NCBI GenBank assembly: GCA_000310025.1 | Contig: FN649738.1 | Span: 799,563 to 863,562 of the forward strand | Direction: 5' to 3' | Source of the DNA: Ectocarpus siliculosus | Lineage: Eukaryota > Sar > Phaeophyceae > Ectocarpales > Ectocarpaceae | DNA: 64,000 bases | In this document: positions 34,044 through 43,927 of the stretch, one piece after another | Position numbering within the stretch: the first letter of the stretch is position 1 | Layout of the letters: each line of letters starts with the position of its first letter | Program-made: the position numbers and the translations under genes | The notes under the pieces: generated by a model | What the model was told of the DNA's origin: nothing | The model's input: the letters and a program-made list of their open reading frames with translations, nothing else | Database searches by the model: none

Positions 34044-36287
34044 CGACAACGACAACGACAACAACAACACTCCACCAACATCAACCATGAACACCAACAT
34101 TAACCATGAATCACCAAAGGCAACTCCAACAGCAAGCACCAAAGCGGCCCACCTTAATGCTGTTCGGAGCGTGCGAGGCAGCGGCCAAGGCCGTAAATCC
34201 TCCCAGGGAATTCCCCGCCACCACCGCATCCGCCCCCACCACCTCCGTCACAAACGCACAAACCTGGCAAAGAAAGGGGACCACCGCCAAAAAACAAACC
34301 TTGAGATATGTGGAGTCAGGGACTGCTGTCTCTTAGGATGGAGGCCATCTACATACGAACAGGAAGGAATCAGGTAAAGACAACTTGGGCAAACACATGT
34401 GTCACGCGATTCCATCGGCCTTTGGTGCAGGGCGGCAGGCCTCCCTTCATGCGGTCTTGTGCTGGGAGTACTACTGCTGACTTACATACCACAGTCTGTT
34501 TTTCGCCACGTACACGAGTAACAGAAGTATGCAGCTTGGTGGATTCACTCATCGCGCAGCGCATCGGGAAAATGGTAGCCGTGCAGAGCTCCCTCTGGCT
34601 TGGTCCACTTGGTGATAGCCCGGTTTGTTCAATGATGCAATGGCGTAATAGCTGCATTCCAACATAGGCAATTCTTTTCAAATTCGAACCTCATTACACT
34701 TAGCAAAGAAGCCATGGATCATACCTGATCGCGCCAGGTCTCGGCGGAGTACTCGATGATGGGCTTGTCGCTAAGGCCGAAGCCGAGCAAGTCAAGCGCC
34801 AAGACGCGGTACCCTTGCTTGACGAGGGCGGGGATGTTGTATCGCCAGTGGTACACGCTGGCGCCGAACCCGTGGATTAGCACCAACGCCGGCTGCCATC
34901 GAGCGAAAACGATTATGAACGCATGGCTGGTGAACAATGAGAGCGACAAGGCTTTGGCAGCGAATCATCTGGGGGGGGGGGGGGGGGGGGGGGCCCCGAC
35001 CGATTTTTTTTTTTCCCCCCCCCCTTTTTTTTTTTCAAAAAAGAAATGTCTCCCGGAAAAGGGCAATGGGAAGGGGGGGGGGTTTTTCCAAAAAGAATTC
35101 CCCCTCCCCCCGGGGGGGGGAAAAAAGGGGCAACGGGGGGGTTAGGGGCCCCCGCGGGGGGTGGGGGGGCCCTTNNNNNNNNNNNNNNNNNNNNNNNNNN
35201 NNNNNNNNNNNNNNNNNNNNNNNNNNNNNNNNNNNNNNNNNNNNNNNNNNNNNNNNNNNNNNNNNNNNNNNNNNGGGCGGAGCGTTTTCCGCTTTGTACG
35301 TCCACATCCACACTGGTCGTGGAAGAAAGGGCACGTTGGGGGGTAAGGGGCCTGCCGGGGGGTAGGGGGGTCCGTGGTATGCGACACAGGGAAGGGGTGT
35401 CCGGGTAACGTGGCCAGGGCACTAACCATGTCGTAAAGGGCAGCGTCAAGTTCGTCTGGTGATCGTCTGGTGATGAAGGCTAGGGGGGCGAAGCGAGGAG
35501 CTGGTGGAAGTCAGCAAGCACCGGTCGGTCCACAACAAGACCATGACCAAAACGAAGCATCAAAACAACGGTCGGGGCCATCAATTCGCAAACCATTCCT
35601 TGGTGTAAACGTTCCAGCCGCTGCAAAGTGCCTTACATGTGTGTACTAAATAATGTCATTGGCGTATTTTCACGACCGGCAAGATCGGGTACCACGCCAG
35701 CACCACCAACAAGAGGGTACTTCGCTACCACGGTAACGTTATCCCTCAGCACAACCTTTCTTCTCTGTCTCTGTCTCTCCCAGAATCTCCCCCCCTCTCT
35801 CTCTGTCTCTCTCCCCCCCCCCCCCGATGCCACCTTGGCTTACCTTGCTCTTGTCCCCCTCGTCAACGTAGTTGATCTTGTGCCCGTCGTACTCCCACGA
35901 CAGGTACCCTTCCTCCCGCCAGGGGATGCGCTCCAAGCCTTCCATCGCCGAGGAAACCCGCGGTGTCGCCGCCGCCTCCCCTCCCTCCACCGCACCTGCC
36001 GCTATCGCTTCGCCGGAGGCCGGCTGCGGAGAAGCTAGCAACGCTCGTGCCCCCACGGCCGCCCCGCCCCCTGCCGTGAGAGCCGACCTCCAGACGGAAT
36101 CGATCGCCTCCGCTCGAGTGGACGCTTCGCACTGCCGTTGCTGCTGCTGCCATGACTTGCTGCCCACATCTTCGGGAGAGGCGGCCCACGTCCGGGGCGG
36201 GCATGACGATGCCCACGTCGAGCGGATGGAAGTGCGGGGGAACCTGTGCCGGTTTGTGGTTTGGCAGAGACGCGAGGAGGGCGCCAA
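28504..36287 (-). CDS. Alpha/beta hydrolase (426 aa, 9 exons), plant/cyanobacterial-type
   Basis: Exons are 36287-35844, 34892-34725, 34263-34153, 33838-33767, 32927-32799, 32030-31938, 31058-30918, 29258-29212 and 28579-28504. Every junction keeps frame. The fold is shown by LVLIHGFGAS (oxyanion hole, about 151-160), LDLLGFGLSDKP, the nucleophile elbow GNSLGG (Ser about 223), VDDELVESI, the acid motif LLLLWGELDPW (Asp about 374) and GHCPHDEAPE, whose Cys codon is split between exons 8 and 9. The likely catalytic His is in GHC. The order and lid motifs match plastid alpha/beta hydrolases of plants and cyanobacteria; the substrate is unknown. The first 110 residues are Ser/Arg/Ala-rich and could be a targeting sequence, but the start is the least certain part. 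Exon 5 uses an AAG acceptor. Intron 7 has a GC donor (CAG|GCAAGG). The first intron contains a 100-N gap. Confidence 0.9.
28815..28875 (-). repeat. (GA)n microsatellite in the last intron of the hydrolase gene
   Basis: About 30 GA units in intron 8, reading CT on the coding strand and lying upstream of the last exon's acceptor. Confidence 0.95.
30744..30821 (-). pseudogene. Duplicated 3' part of hydrolase exon 7, lacking a splice donor
   Basis: These 78 bp match 30995-30918 of exon 7 at 69 of 78 positions and encode GFTSPLLLLWGEVDPWIRPA. The similarity stops exactly at the exon 7 splice point. Here CAG is followed by TCATG, so no GT or GC donor exists. The copy is 174 bp (58 codons) from the original with no stop between, so the two lie in one frame. 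If the intron were retained, the protein would carry both and end shortly after at 30717. It may be a dead exon or an alternative 3' end. Confidence 0.8.
31834..31853. repeat. Poly-G run
   Basis: About 18 consecutive G in intron 6 of the hydrolase gene, interesting only as a possible G-quadruplex or sequencing-slip site. Confidence 0.8.
32231..32262 (-). repeat. (GAGACA)n microsatellite
   Basis: About five GAGACA units in intron 5 of the hydrolase gene, within a purine-rich stretch that forms a pyrimidine-rich tract on the coding strand. Confidence 0.9.
33133..33300 (-). repeat. GACA/GAGACA-rich microsatellite region
   Basis: Imperfect GACA, GAGACA, GA and a short (AT)n occupy most of 170 bp in intron 4 of the hydrolase gene. 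Confidence 0.85.
33919..34070 (-). repeat. Compound (CAG)n-(CAA)n microsatellite
   Basis: CAG units (33919-33950), mixed units, then about 20 CAA units (33988-34045) and CGA/CAA units, in intron 3 of the hydrolase gene. Its long Gln and Asn open frames on the plus strand are artefacts of the repeat. Confidence 0.95.
34971..35274. other. Low-quality sequence and 100-N assembly gap
   Basis: From 34971 the sequence breaks into homopolymer runs of G, T, C and A and then 100 N at 35175-35274. This is typical of poor contig-end reads. It falls in intron 1 of the hydrolase gene and should not be used for annotation. Confidence 0.95.
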
Positions 36288-36687
36288 AGAATGTTGGAGG
36301 GGTCACATACGCACGGCACTCGGAAGTTTATCATGGGCTTGTATGTCGTCAGAGATAAATTATTCGAGTTAGTTCCATAGGGAAAAAAGAAAGAAAGAAG
36401 AGAATGATATGAACACGTGTGCATGGTCCGCAAAGAAAGCAGCAAGAGGGCAACCGATACGGAATCGAAGCAAAACACCACATCGACGGCGGGTCGAAAA
36501 TAAACCCCCTTCGACCAGCAGCTGCTCGTTCGGTCTGTCAGGGAGAGGGAGCGGAGGCGCCAGATGATGCTGGACAACGTGTCACAGCAGTGATTTCGAA
36601 GGCGGAACTAAAGGGGTTATCCTCAGGGAGGCAACCTTGCCACACCACGAGGTCCTGGTGGCGAAGGGTGGGTATATATATACCCTT

Positions 36688-36692
<5 letters not shown>

Positions 36693-36772
<80 letters not shown>
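36693..36772. repeat. (GA)n microsatellite
   Basis: About 39 GA units, the longest pure dinucleotide tract in the window, directly after a short TATATATA stretch. Confidence 0.95.
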
Positions 36773-36775
<3 letters not shown>

Positions 36776-36850
36776 TGGGGTAGAGTGGGTGGCGGCGGGA
36801 TGGGGGGGGGGAGAGACAAAACAGACAAACCTAGAGAAAAGTCGGGGTGA

Positions 36851-36862
36851 CTACTGCTGTAG
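36851..36862. repeat. 12-mer CTACTGCTGTAG, copy 2 of 4
   Basis: Reverse-complement form of the word at 21371 and 54014. Followed by GGTTCGGGCTGGGAC. Confidence 0.85.
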
Positions 36863-37164
36863 GGTTCGGGCTGGGACCTCGCGTGGCCGAAGCTTCCAAG
36901 AAAACCGTTCGTCATCACCACACCCCACTAGTAGCTACTACTGTCTTTTCGTGACTTCGCTCCGTCCAGAGAGAATACAGTGGTAGCAGGGAGCCAGACT
37001 GAGAATCTTTCACAAGGGGGGGGGTGCAGTAACGGTAACGTCGTGGGTAGGAACGTGCACATCAACCAAACGTGATCTCGTGATGACGCACCGTAGACAT
37101 CAGACTAAAAAGGGTGTCGCCGGCAGCAGCGATAAATTATCCCTAAATCCAAGTCGTATTTTCT

Positions 37165-37266
37165 GGCTACGATTCAGACTGTTGAAGTAGGTCTGTCAGG
37201 AACTGAACGAAGGGTCTACTGCTGTAGGATTCTGACTGTTGCAGTAGTCAGTCGGAAACTGAACGA
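37165..37266 (+). repeat. Imperfect direct repeat containing 12-mer copy 3
   Basis: GATTCAGACTGTTG...GGAACTGAACGA (from about 37169) recurs as GATTCTGACTGTTGCAGTAG...GGAAACTGAACGA (from about 37227). The exact 12-mer CTACTGCTGTAG sits between them at 37216-37227. Confidence 0.7.
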
Positions 37267-38686
37267 GATCTCTCATACAATAGCGCCGAAATTAATTGGC
37301 CCCGTCGGCTCGCCGAGCATGGCGCGAAGCCTCTAACTGCTGTGCTGCTGCTGCTTTTTCGTTCCGACCTCTGCCCCGTCCCTTGTAGCATCCGTATTGC
37401 TCCAACCGACACAGAGGTCATGTCTCTGATGCACGCTTAGGATCCTTGGTCTTGCGTGCATTGCGGGATAAGAGTCACATCTCTCAACCACGACAGCAGT
37501 AGAGGAATTGTTTGTGTACAACAGTCTGGGTTCTTCAGGTGTCACCATCTGCCGGTCATGCAACGAAAGTGAGGAAGCAAAACCATGCGAAAACATGTTG
37601 CACGCACGTCAAGCCGCACGCTTGTCCAGCAGAACAAGTCTGCCGCCGGCACTCACCAGCAACAACCTGAGGATGCGCTGCGGATCATTGCTGTGTGGAA
37701 AGAAAAAGAAAAAAAGCATGTTGACGTCAGCACTTGGACTACGGCAGCAGAGCAACTGTTTCCACATCCCCGCCTTAGTAGCAAAAGGCCCCCGGCAAGC
37801 ACTCACCCTCCTGTAGATGTAAGCAGGGCTTCAAAAGGGGTAAGCAAAGAACCCAGAAGCAGCAAGCTATGCACCCGTGTCGTACCCATGGTCAGTTAGC
37901 TGTGCGTCTGAGACGGCAGTACTACGGGGGGGGCACAGGGGACAAAAATGCGGCATGACCACAACGTTCTTTGTACTTTGTACCCTTTCGGTCATGCGGT
38001 ATTTCCGCCGCCTGGAGGTCTTGCTTCTCAGCTTCTCAGATGGGGGACGGGAGCAAATCCGAATCCACATCCGTGGAGATCCGTGCGCGTGAGCAGCCTC
38101 TCTCTCGCTCTCTTTCTCCCGTCGATCGAACCACAGGATTCTAGCAGAGATTGGGAGGAGCACCAAGCCACAACTAATGCCTAAACGTGCGAGAATGGTG
38201 CCCGCGTCGGCGATACCGGCGATTGCCATAGGATTTGGATTTCGAGGGATTTTCTGCTGCACCCAAGGTCAGATAGATCCCAACACCGGCTCGATGCATG
38301 CACACGTGACCTGGGCCCTTGGAAAGACGAGAGACCCCGCCCCGCTGTGCATCGGTGACAACACCAGACTCAAGCCCGTCGCAAAAATTTCATCTACGAC
38401 AGCAAATGGTGCAGTCCGATAACGGCAGTACCATGTGACGGCAGAGTACTGTAGCCCGCTGCAGATACGATGGAGGAACACCAACTCGGAGTATTGATAG
38501 TTAACGACAACAAATACACAGATAAACCGAATGTGTCAATCTTATTCCATCGTTTGTGCAAACAGAAAGAGAAAGATCCGACACGCTTGCCGAATGGCAC
38601 GCGATAGTTTTGAAGGTGGCCGGGTGCGTTTGTTTGCGGAATCTACTGTAGACCGAGCGTGCACGTGTTCCGTACCTGCGTTGCAG

Positions 38687-41600
38687 CAGCAACTGTATCA
38701 GCAACGACAACGGCGGACTTCGTTTACGTCGACTTCAACTCGACGCACGGCTTGACGTTCGCGGGAGCGTCCGGCACAACTGCGTGCGCCAACATCACGA
38801 AGCTCGAGTACGGCAACGTCCACGGCGATGCCGATCAGCTGCAAGGCTCGCTAGACACCGTCACGAGAGAGGTCGGGGAGGAGGTCGTCATGACGGACGT
38901 CAGGACTAGCGAGCTAGGAGAACACAGCCGCATCACACCTGTACAGGTACGTGCCGCCAGCAGTGACTATTGTCGCAGAGAGAAACCATGTACAGCGGCA
39001 ACCCACCCACCCGCGAACAACCTATGTGTCGTTTCCCATCAACCGCTACATCTGTACGTGCATCGCACAGCTGTAATTGCTACCACATAGTAACGTGTAA
39101 CAAGCACATAACAGCCTCGTCGGCCTCGGCCACTGGATATTTGTTGAGACTGAGGCTATCGCTTCATTGAGACGACCTGACCTCCTTCATGTTTGTTGTG
39201 TATTGGTGACAAGATATACCATGATCCTCGTGGTAGTATCGATAGCCACATGTTTGCCCTGTTGATCGCCCGAGGACCTTCGTCAGCCCCGTCCGTCACG
39301 GTGACGAATACCGACACCTTGTTCCGTGCAAGCACAGGCGCGCAATATTGAAATCATCCAAAACCTGATGGTCCCTGTTGGAAGGTGGTCATGTTCATCT
39401 AGAAACTCTGCTTCCCAGGAAGCGACCCCGCTTGCATATTGTCCATTCACTCACCTCTGTAGTATCTCTAAATAGTCGCCCTCCGACTGTTGCAACACCA
39501 GCCCGCTCCCTTTGTACGTGTCACTTTTCACGTCGTGCAGGCGGGCTTTGGCAACCGTGAGGCCGTGCAGCAATCCCCGGACGCGGGAGGCAGCCGCTGT
39601 CGCGTAAGGTCTCGCCTCACGCCGTCCTTGCCGTCCAAGGCAGGGGCGATGTGGTACTCGCTGCCCGTGCCCGTAACGCGAGGCTTTGAGACCCTCTTCA
39701 CCTTTCAGGTCCTGTCTACTACCTTTTGTCACCCCCTGCGGTCGGTCCTGTGGGAACAACGCTCCGTCGTCTCGAAGTGATGAATCGTCTAACCGCGAAG
39801 GCATGCAAAACATTAGAGTACGCCTCCCGCCCCTCGCCCCCCGGACCCCCTGTCTGTTTCCGGCAAACAACATCTACCCAGTCTATCACGCGGTAGAAGG
39901 TCGATAGGGATAACTCCTGTGACTGGGCGCCCGCCCCTAGAACTGCTCAGTTTATTTCTGGTCGCTTCCCCAATGCTTGCGCCGTGTCCCGTCCCGTCCT
40001 TTTCTAAACTGCCGCCGCTACTGCGTTAGACGGCTGCTGCTGTCCTTCCGTTGCTTCACGCGCTCTGTAGCTCTCACATGTTACCCGACTTTGCTACAGC
40101 CCCTGCGTGGACTCGATCACGGAATGACACCCCCAACTAAAGACTAATAATTCCAAACACCGTGACCCTGGGTTTCCGATAGAAAAATGAAGCCAAATTT
40201 TAATTCGACTGTTACAAAATAAACACCAGTATATTCTATCTGCTCGACGAACAAACCTTCCTGATTTTGCAGCAGGCCTATTGTGGGAAACATGGGGTTG
40301 CTGCGCGAGCAAACGCGGGGAGTAGATGCTCTATCTACATGTCTACACCAAACCCCCTTGCCCCCACGCTCAACCCCCTCGCCTCACGGGGACTAATTTC
40401 TGGCAAGACATGAACATGCCTAAAACCAAACAACAACGTGAAGCGTATTTTTCCAAAAACACTCCGCGTCCGGCCACAGATAACTGATCACAGCCGAATG
40501 TGCACGGAGCACACCGACCCGCTCTTCAGCCGGCGTCTGCACTCGACCTGCAGCGTTCGAGGAGGGGATGGCCTCGCGTTTGTGGTGCACCGCGACCCCG
40601 CGGAGGCCGAGGCGGTGGGGGGGGCGGGGGCCGACATGGGGTACGGAGGGCTGAGGGACTCCCTGGCGGTGAGCGTCGCTCAGCTGCTGTTGTACGGGGC
40701 TAGATCCGAGGTTAACGAAGTTGTTGATCGTTCGAGGGAGGGAGTGTTTTGGTTGGGTATAGCCGTGTTTTTGTTTTTTTGGAATACCCGGCACTCTGTT
40801 CTGGTCTGCGGGGACTCTGGGGGGGGGGGGGGTGTACTCATAGTCGTGCATGCCGTAGTCGTTAGACCATTGACCTCGCATCCCTACAAAGCCGGGACGG
40901 AGCACGCCGGGTTCGGGGGGGTACGTGGGTATGTGGTATAAGAGACGGGGCTCCCCGAAGGGCAACACGTCCCCTCTTCCTATCTCCATCTATCTAGTCA
41001 TGCCAAGATCCTGGATTCAACACTTTTCTCCGCACTTTTCTGGTACAACATTTCAGAGGAAAATACGGCAGACAGACAGATTAACATGCTGACGAATGAG
41101 TTACGTAAAGTGGTGTCGCCAGCTGTCTCCGTGTTTACATGTAGAGCGAGAACGTGGTGGACAACACCCTGTCTCGATAGGGAATCGTCGGCATCAGTGC
41201 CCAAAATCCTCCTAGGGCAAGCAAGGGCTAAGGACCACGACACACCTCTCCCGCCCCCGCTTCACCGATTTTCAGGTGGAGCTCGATCACCGCTACAACC
41301 CGGGGGCCGACAGCGGCGACCTGGTCTACGACCACGTCGGGGTGCACTCGGGCGGACCAGGCGGCGACAACTCCGCGCTGACGTCGGCAGAGCTAGCCCC
41401 ACCCGTGGCGTGGGATCTAGCCGACGGCGAGCACCACTTGGTCAAGGTAGTGTTTTGTATCTCGGTAGACTTGTCAGGGTATCCCCGTAGGCTTTTTCGA
41501 GGCATCTCCGTAGTTTTGCATACCTAGGGGAGAGAAGTCTGGCGCGGCTTCATCGTACTCATGCAGATGTGTGTTCAGGCCGTCGACTTCACTCTATCTC

Positions 41601-43927
41601 GGCGGGGCCTGCTTTCAGGTCGCCATCCGAAGCATCGACGAAAGAAATGCTTGACGTTAGCACTCCTACAAAGCACAATATTTCCCGCCGTTTCTTCTCC
41701 GTTTCTCCAGTGTCTAGCCCACGCGATGGTTATGTTGTACTGTCATCTGGCTTTTTGTTTCCCCGCCCCGTCTTCGAGAGAGAGAAAAAAAACGGGAGAG
41801 CGCACCATATGCGTGTGCCTCACACAACACCAACGACCACACGCGTTATCACACCACACACCCTTGACCAACATTGACGCCAGCGCAGGGGTGTCCCATG
41901 GTTTTTCCACACTAAGGGCCCCTTGCAACCCAAACAATCACGCACGGGTTCATCATCCCCCCCTGTCTATTTTTCATCTTCCCCGCTGCTGCTGCTGCTG
42001 CTTGTAATGACACTGGTGTCGAAAAAGGTCAAGTACTTCCCACGGGTGGCCACCGAGTACCTCAACCACTTCGCCGCAACGTCGAAGCTGGTTCCTTTTC
42101 TCAAGGTGCGAGCTAGACACCATCGGGGTAGCTGAAACGCCACACAGGCTGGAACACACACAACCAGCGCTTCTTCACAACAGACCAACGGCAGGACACT
42201 TTTTATTTCTGTTTCGCACAATCCAACTGGCTATCGAATTGTTTTGTTTTCCCAGCCTGACTTAATCGGGGAGATGCCGTTTTGTTACGGGTGGCTTGGT
42301 GCAGGACAACGGAGAGGGGCGGCGGCTAGGTACCCTGGTGGTGTGGCTGGACGACGGCATCGCGAGCGACGAGCCGCTCTTAGCGGTGCCGCTGAACCTC
42401 AGCGTCCTGCTGGATCTACCGCAAGATCAGGCGAGCCACAGCTAGCTGTAGCAACTGTATTTCGTTTTTCGTGCAGATACTGCCGTGTTAGTGTTGTTGT
42501 GCTGTGGCCGCGTTGCCGTACAAGCTTGGTACTCTACATGTGAAAGAACCAATAATGTCTTGTTGTCGACAGTCCTGCAAGTGGAGAGCTTATCCGTTTT
42601 GTACAGGCCTTTATCTTGCGTTTATTTCGGGTGCTTCGTCTCACAGAGGCCGAGGGGTCACGCGGAAGGCCTCCTCTCCCTTAGCCCCCCCCCCCCACTA
42701 TAACTAGCTCCCTGTTCCGTGCATGCTTGAAAACAGCCCCCAGAAGGGTTCAGTAACCCTTTTTCCCTCGTCAACAAACAGTCGAAGTTAGTGTAGGCCA
42801 CTCACGAAAAAGCACAAGCAGATTGAACCGGAACCCCGCCACCCCAAAATCCAATTCGACCCATGCATGGCTGTAGTAGTCTGTTAATTCGGCGGGCCGA
42901 TCTATCTTCTTATCTACCCTATGGTATCACTTTCCATCTCCTGAACCCCCTCAACCTCGTATCCAGCTAGCTATTTGCGGTTCTTCTCCCGTCTCTCTCA
43001 CTCTTCATTGTAGCCCTCCACTTCCCCCGCGAGCTCTCGGGGGGGGGGGGGTAGTCGATGGAGATGTGTAATTTTTGTACCAGACGTTTTTGTCTTGATC
43101 AACGCCTGGTGCAATACTGTATGTGGTCGTCGTGTCTGGTGGTCAGGCCTACGTCGGTTTCACGGCGGGCACCGGGAGATCTTGGGCAAAGCACGACGTG
43201 CTTTCGTGGTACTGGTGCCACAACGACGGGGGGGACGGGCTGCTGCAGAGAGGTGATGACAGTTCTTTTGTAAGTATGAGTCAGTCAACAGCAACTCCAA
43301 GGGTCCAAGCCGCGCTTCAACGGATACACACGTAGTCGACAATGACAACGTGTTTTCTAGGAGTATCTCGAAACCCTCCGAGGTAATTGGGAGAAAATCA
43401 TGTCGAGACGAGAGAGGCTGCCTGCTCCAAATATGTATCCACAAAACCGACTTGCCCAATCAGACGACGTTGGGCCCCTTTACGTCAACAACGCGTTGAT
43501 ACATTAGTCGCTGCCGAAACCACAGCATCATGTAATAAGAAATACAGGACAAAATCACAACATTATCGAAAAAAATACACACACAAAAAGACTACCCGTT
43601 CGAGATATACCCACAGTCGAACGGGATGTGATGGGCATTGCAGGTGGCGGAGGCGGCGGAACCAACGACGATTCGGAGGGCGAATCCTGGGACGGATGCG
43701 GGGAGACTGCGGGCTTTTCGGCCTTCAGCTACGGCCAGTCGAGCGAGTACCACTCGGACTCGAGACTGACCCAGCACGAAGCACAACTGCTGGGAGGCGG
43801 CTACGGAGGGGGTGGGGCGGGGGACGAGGCAACCACTGTCGTGGCAGCGTCTAAAGGCTACTGGGCCGGGGGGGAGTGGGTAGGAGGGGACAGGGGACAG
43901 CAGGTTCCTCCCGCCACCGAAAACTGA
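38687..43927 (+). CDS. L-type (legume-like) lectin domain protein, 8 exons found, 5' end missing
   Basis: Exons are about 38687-38946, 39541-39708, 40480-40668, 41276-41446, 42028-42105, 42305-42430, 43147-43252 and 43644-43927. All join in frame. The fold is shown in order by DFVYVDFNSTHGLTFAG, GAMWYSLPVPVTRGFETLF, GGDGLAFVVHRD, MGYGGLRDSLAVELD, YNPGADSGDL, DHVGVHSGG, DGEHHLVK, SVLLDLPQDQ and AYVGFTAGTGRSWAKHDVLSW. The Glu, Asp, Asn, Asp and His that bind metal in legume lectins appear present (VELD, YNP, DH). After the domain comes a Gly/Asp/Ser-rich tail of about 95 residues. L-type lectins bind sugars in the secretory route or at the surface. The signal peptide must be in an unplaced upstream exon ending in phase 1. 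Intron 6 starts with GC (CAG|GCGAGC), the only donor before an in-frame stop. For exon 7, a donor at 43270 (GTAAGT) is an alternative. Confidence 0.88.
40820..40916 (-). repeat. Dispersed repeat, copy C
   Basis: Reverse complement of copy A (22747-22836), with the C run reading as a G run at 40819-40831. It lies in intron 3 of the lectin gene. The open frame shared with copy A is kept. Confidence 0.8.

Larger units (their letters stand above)
36288..38686. other. Divergent intergenic region, hydrolase and lectin genes
   Basis: It should contain the 5' end and signal-peptide exon of the lectin gene, which I could not place, and the hydrolase promoter. It holds a (GA)n tract (36693-36772), two copies of the 12-mer (36851, 37216) and a short direct repeat at 37165-37266. 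No other exon pair was found. Confidence 0.45.

Noticed and set aside
33847-34377. Plus-strand frames with long Gln, Thr or Asn runs
   Set aside because: These are translations of the CAG/CAA microsatellite in hydrolase intron 3. The real coding exons are on the minus strand at both sides.
34971-35174. Extreme homopolymer runs as a G-quadruplex or unusual structural element
   Set aside because: Runs of all four bases lead into a 100-N gap, and the same pattern precedes the second gap at 63815. This is low-quality sequence.
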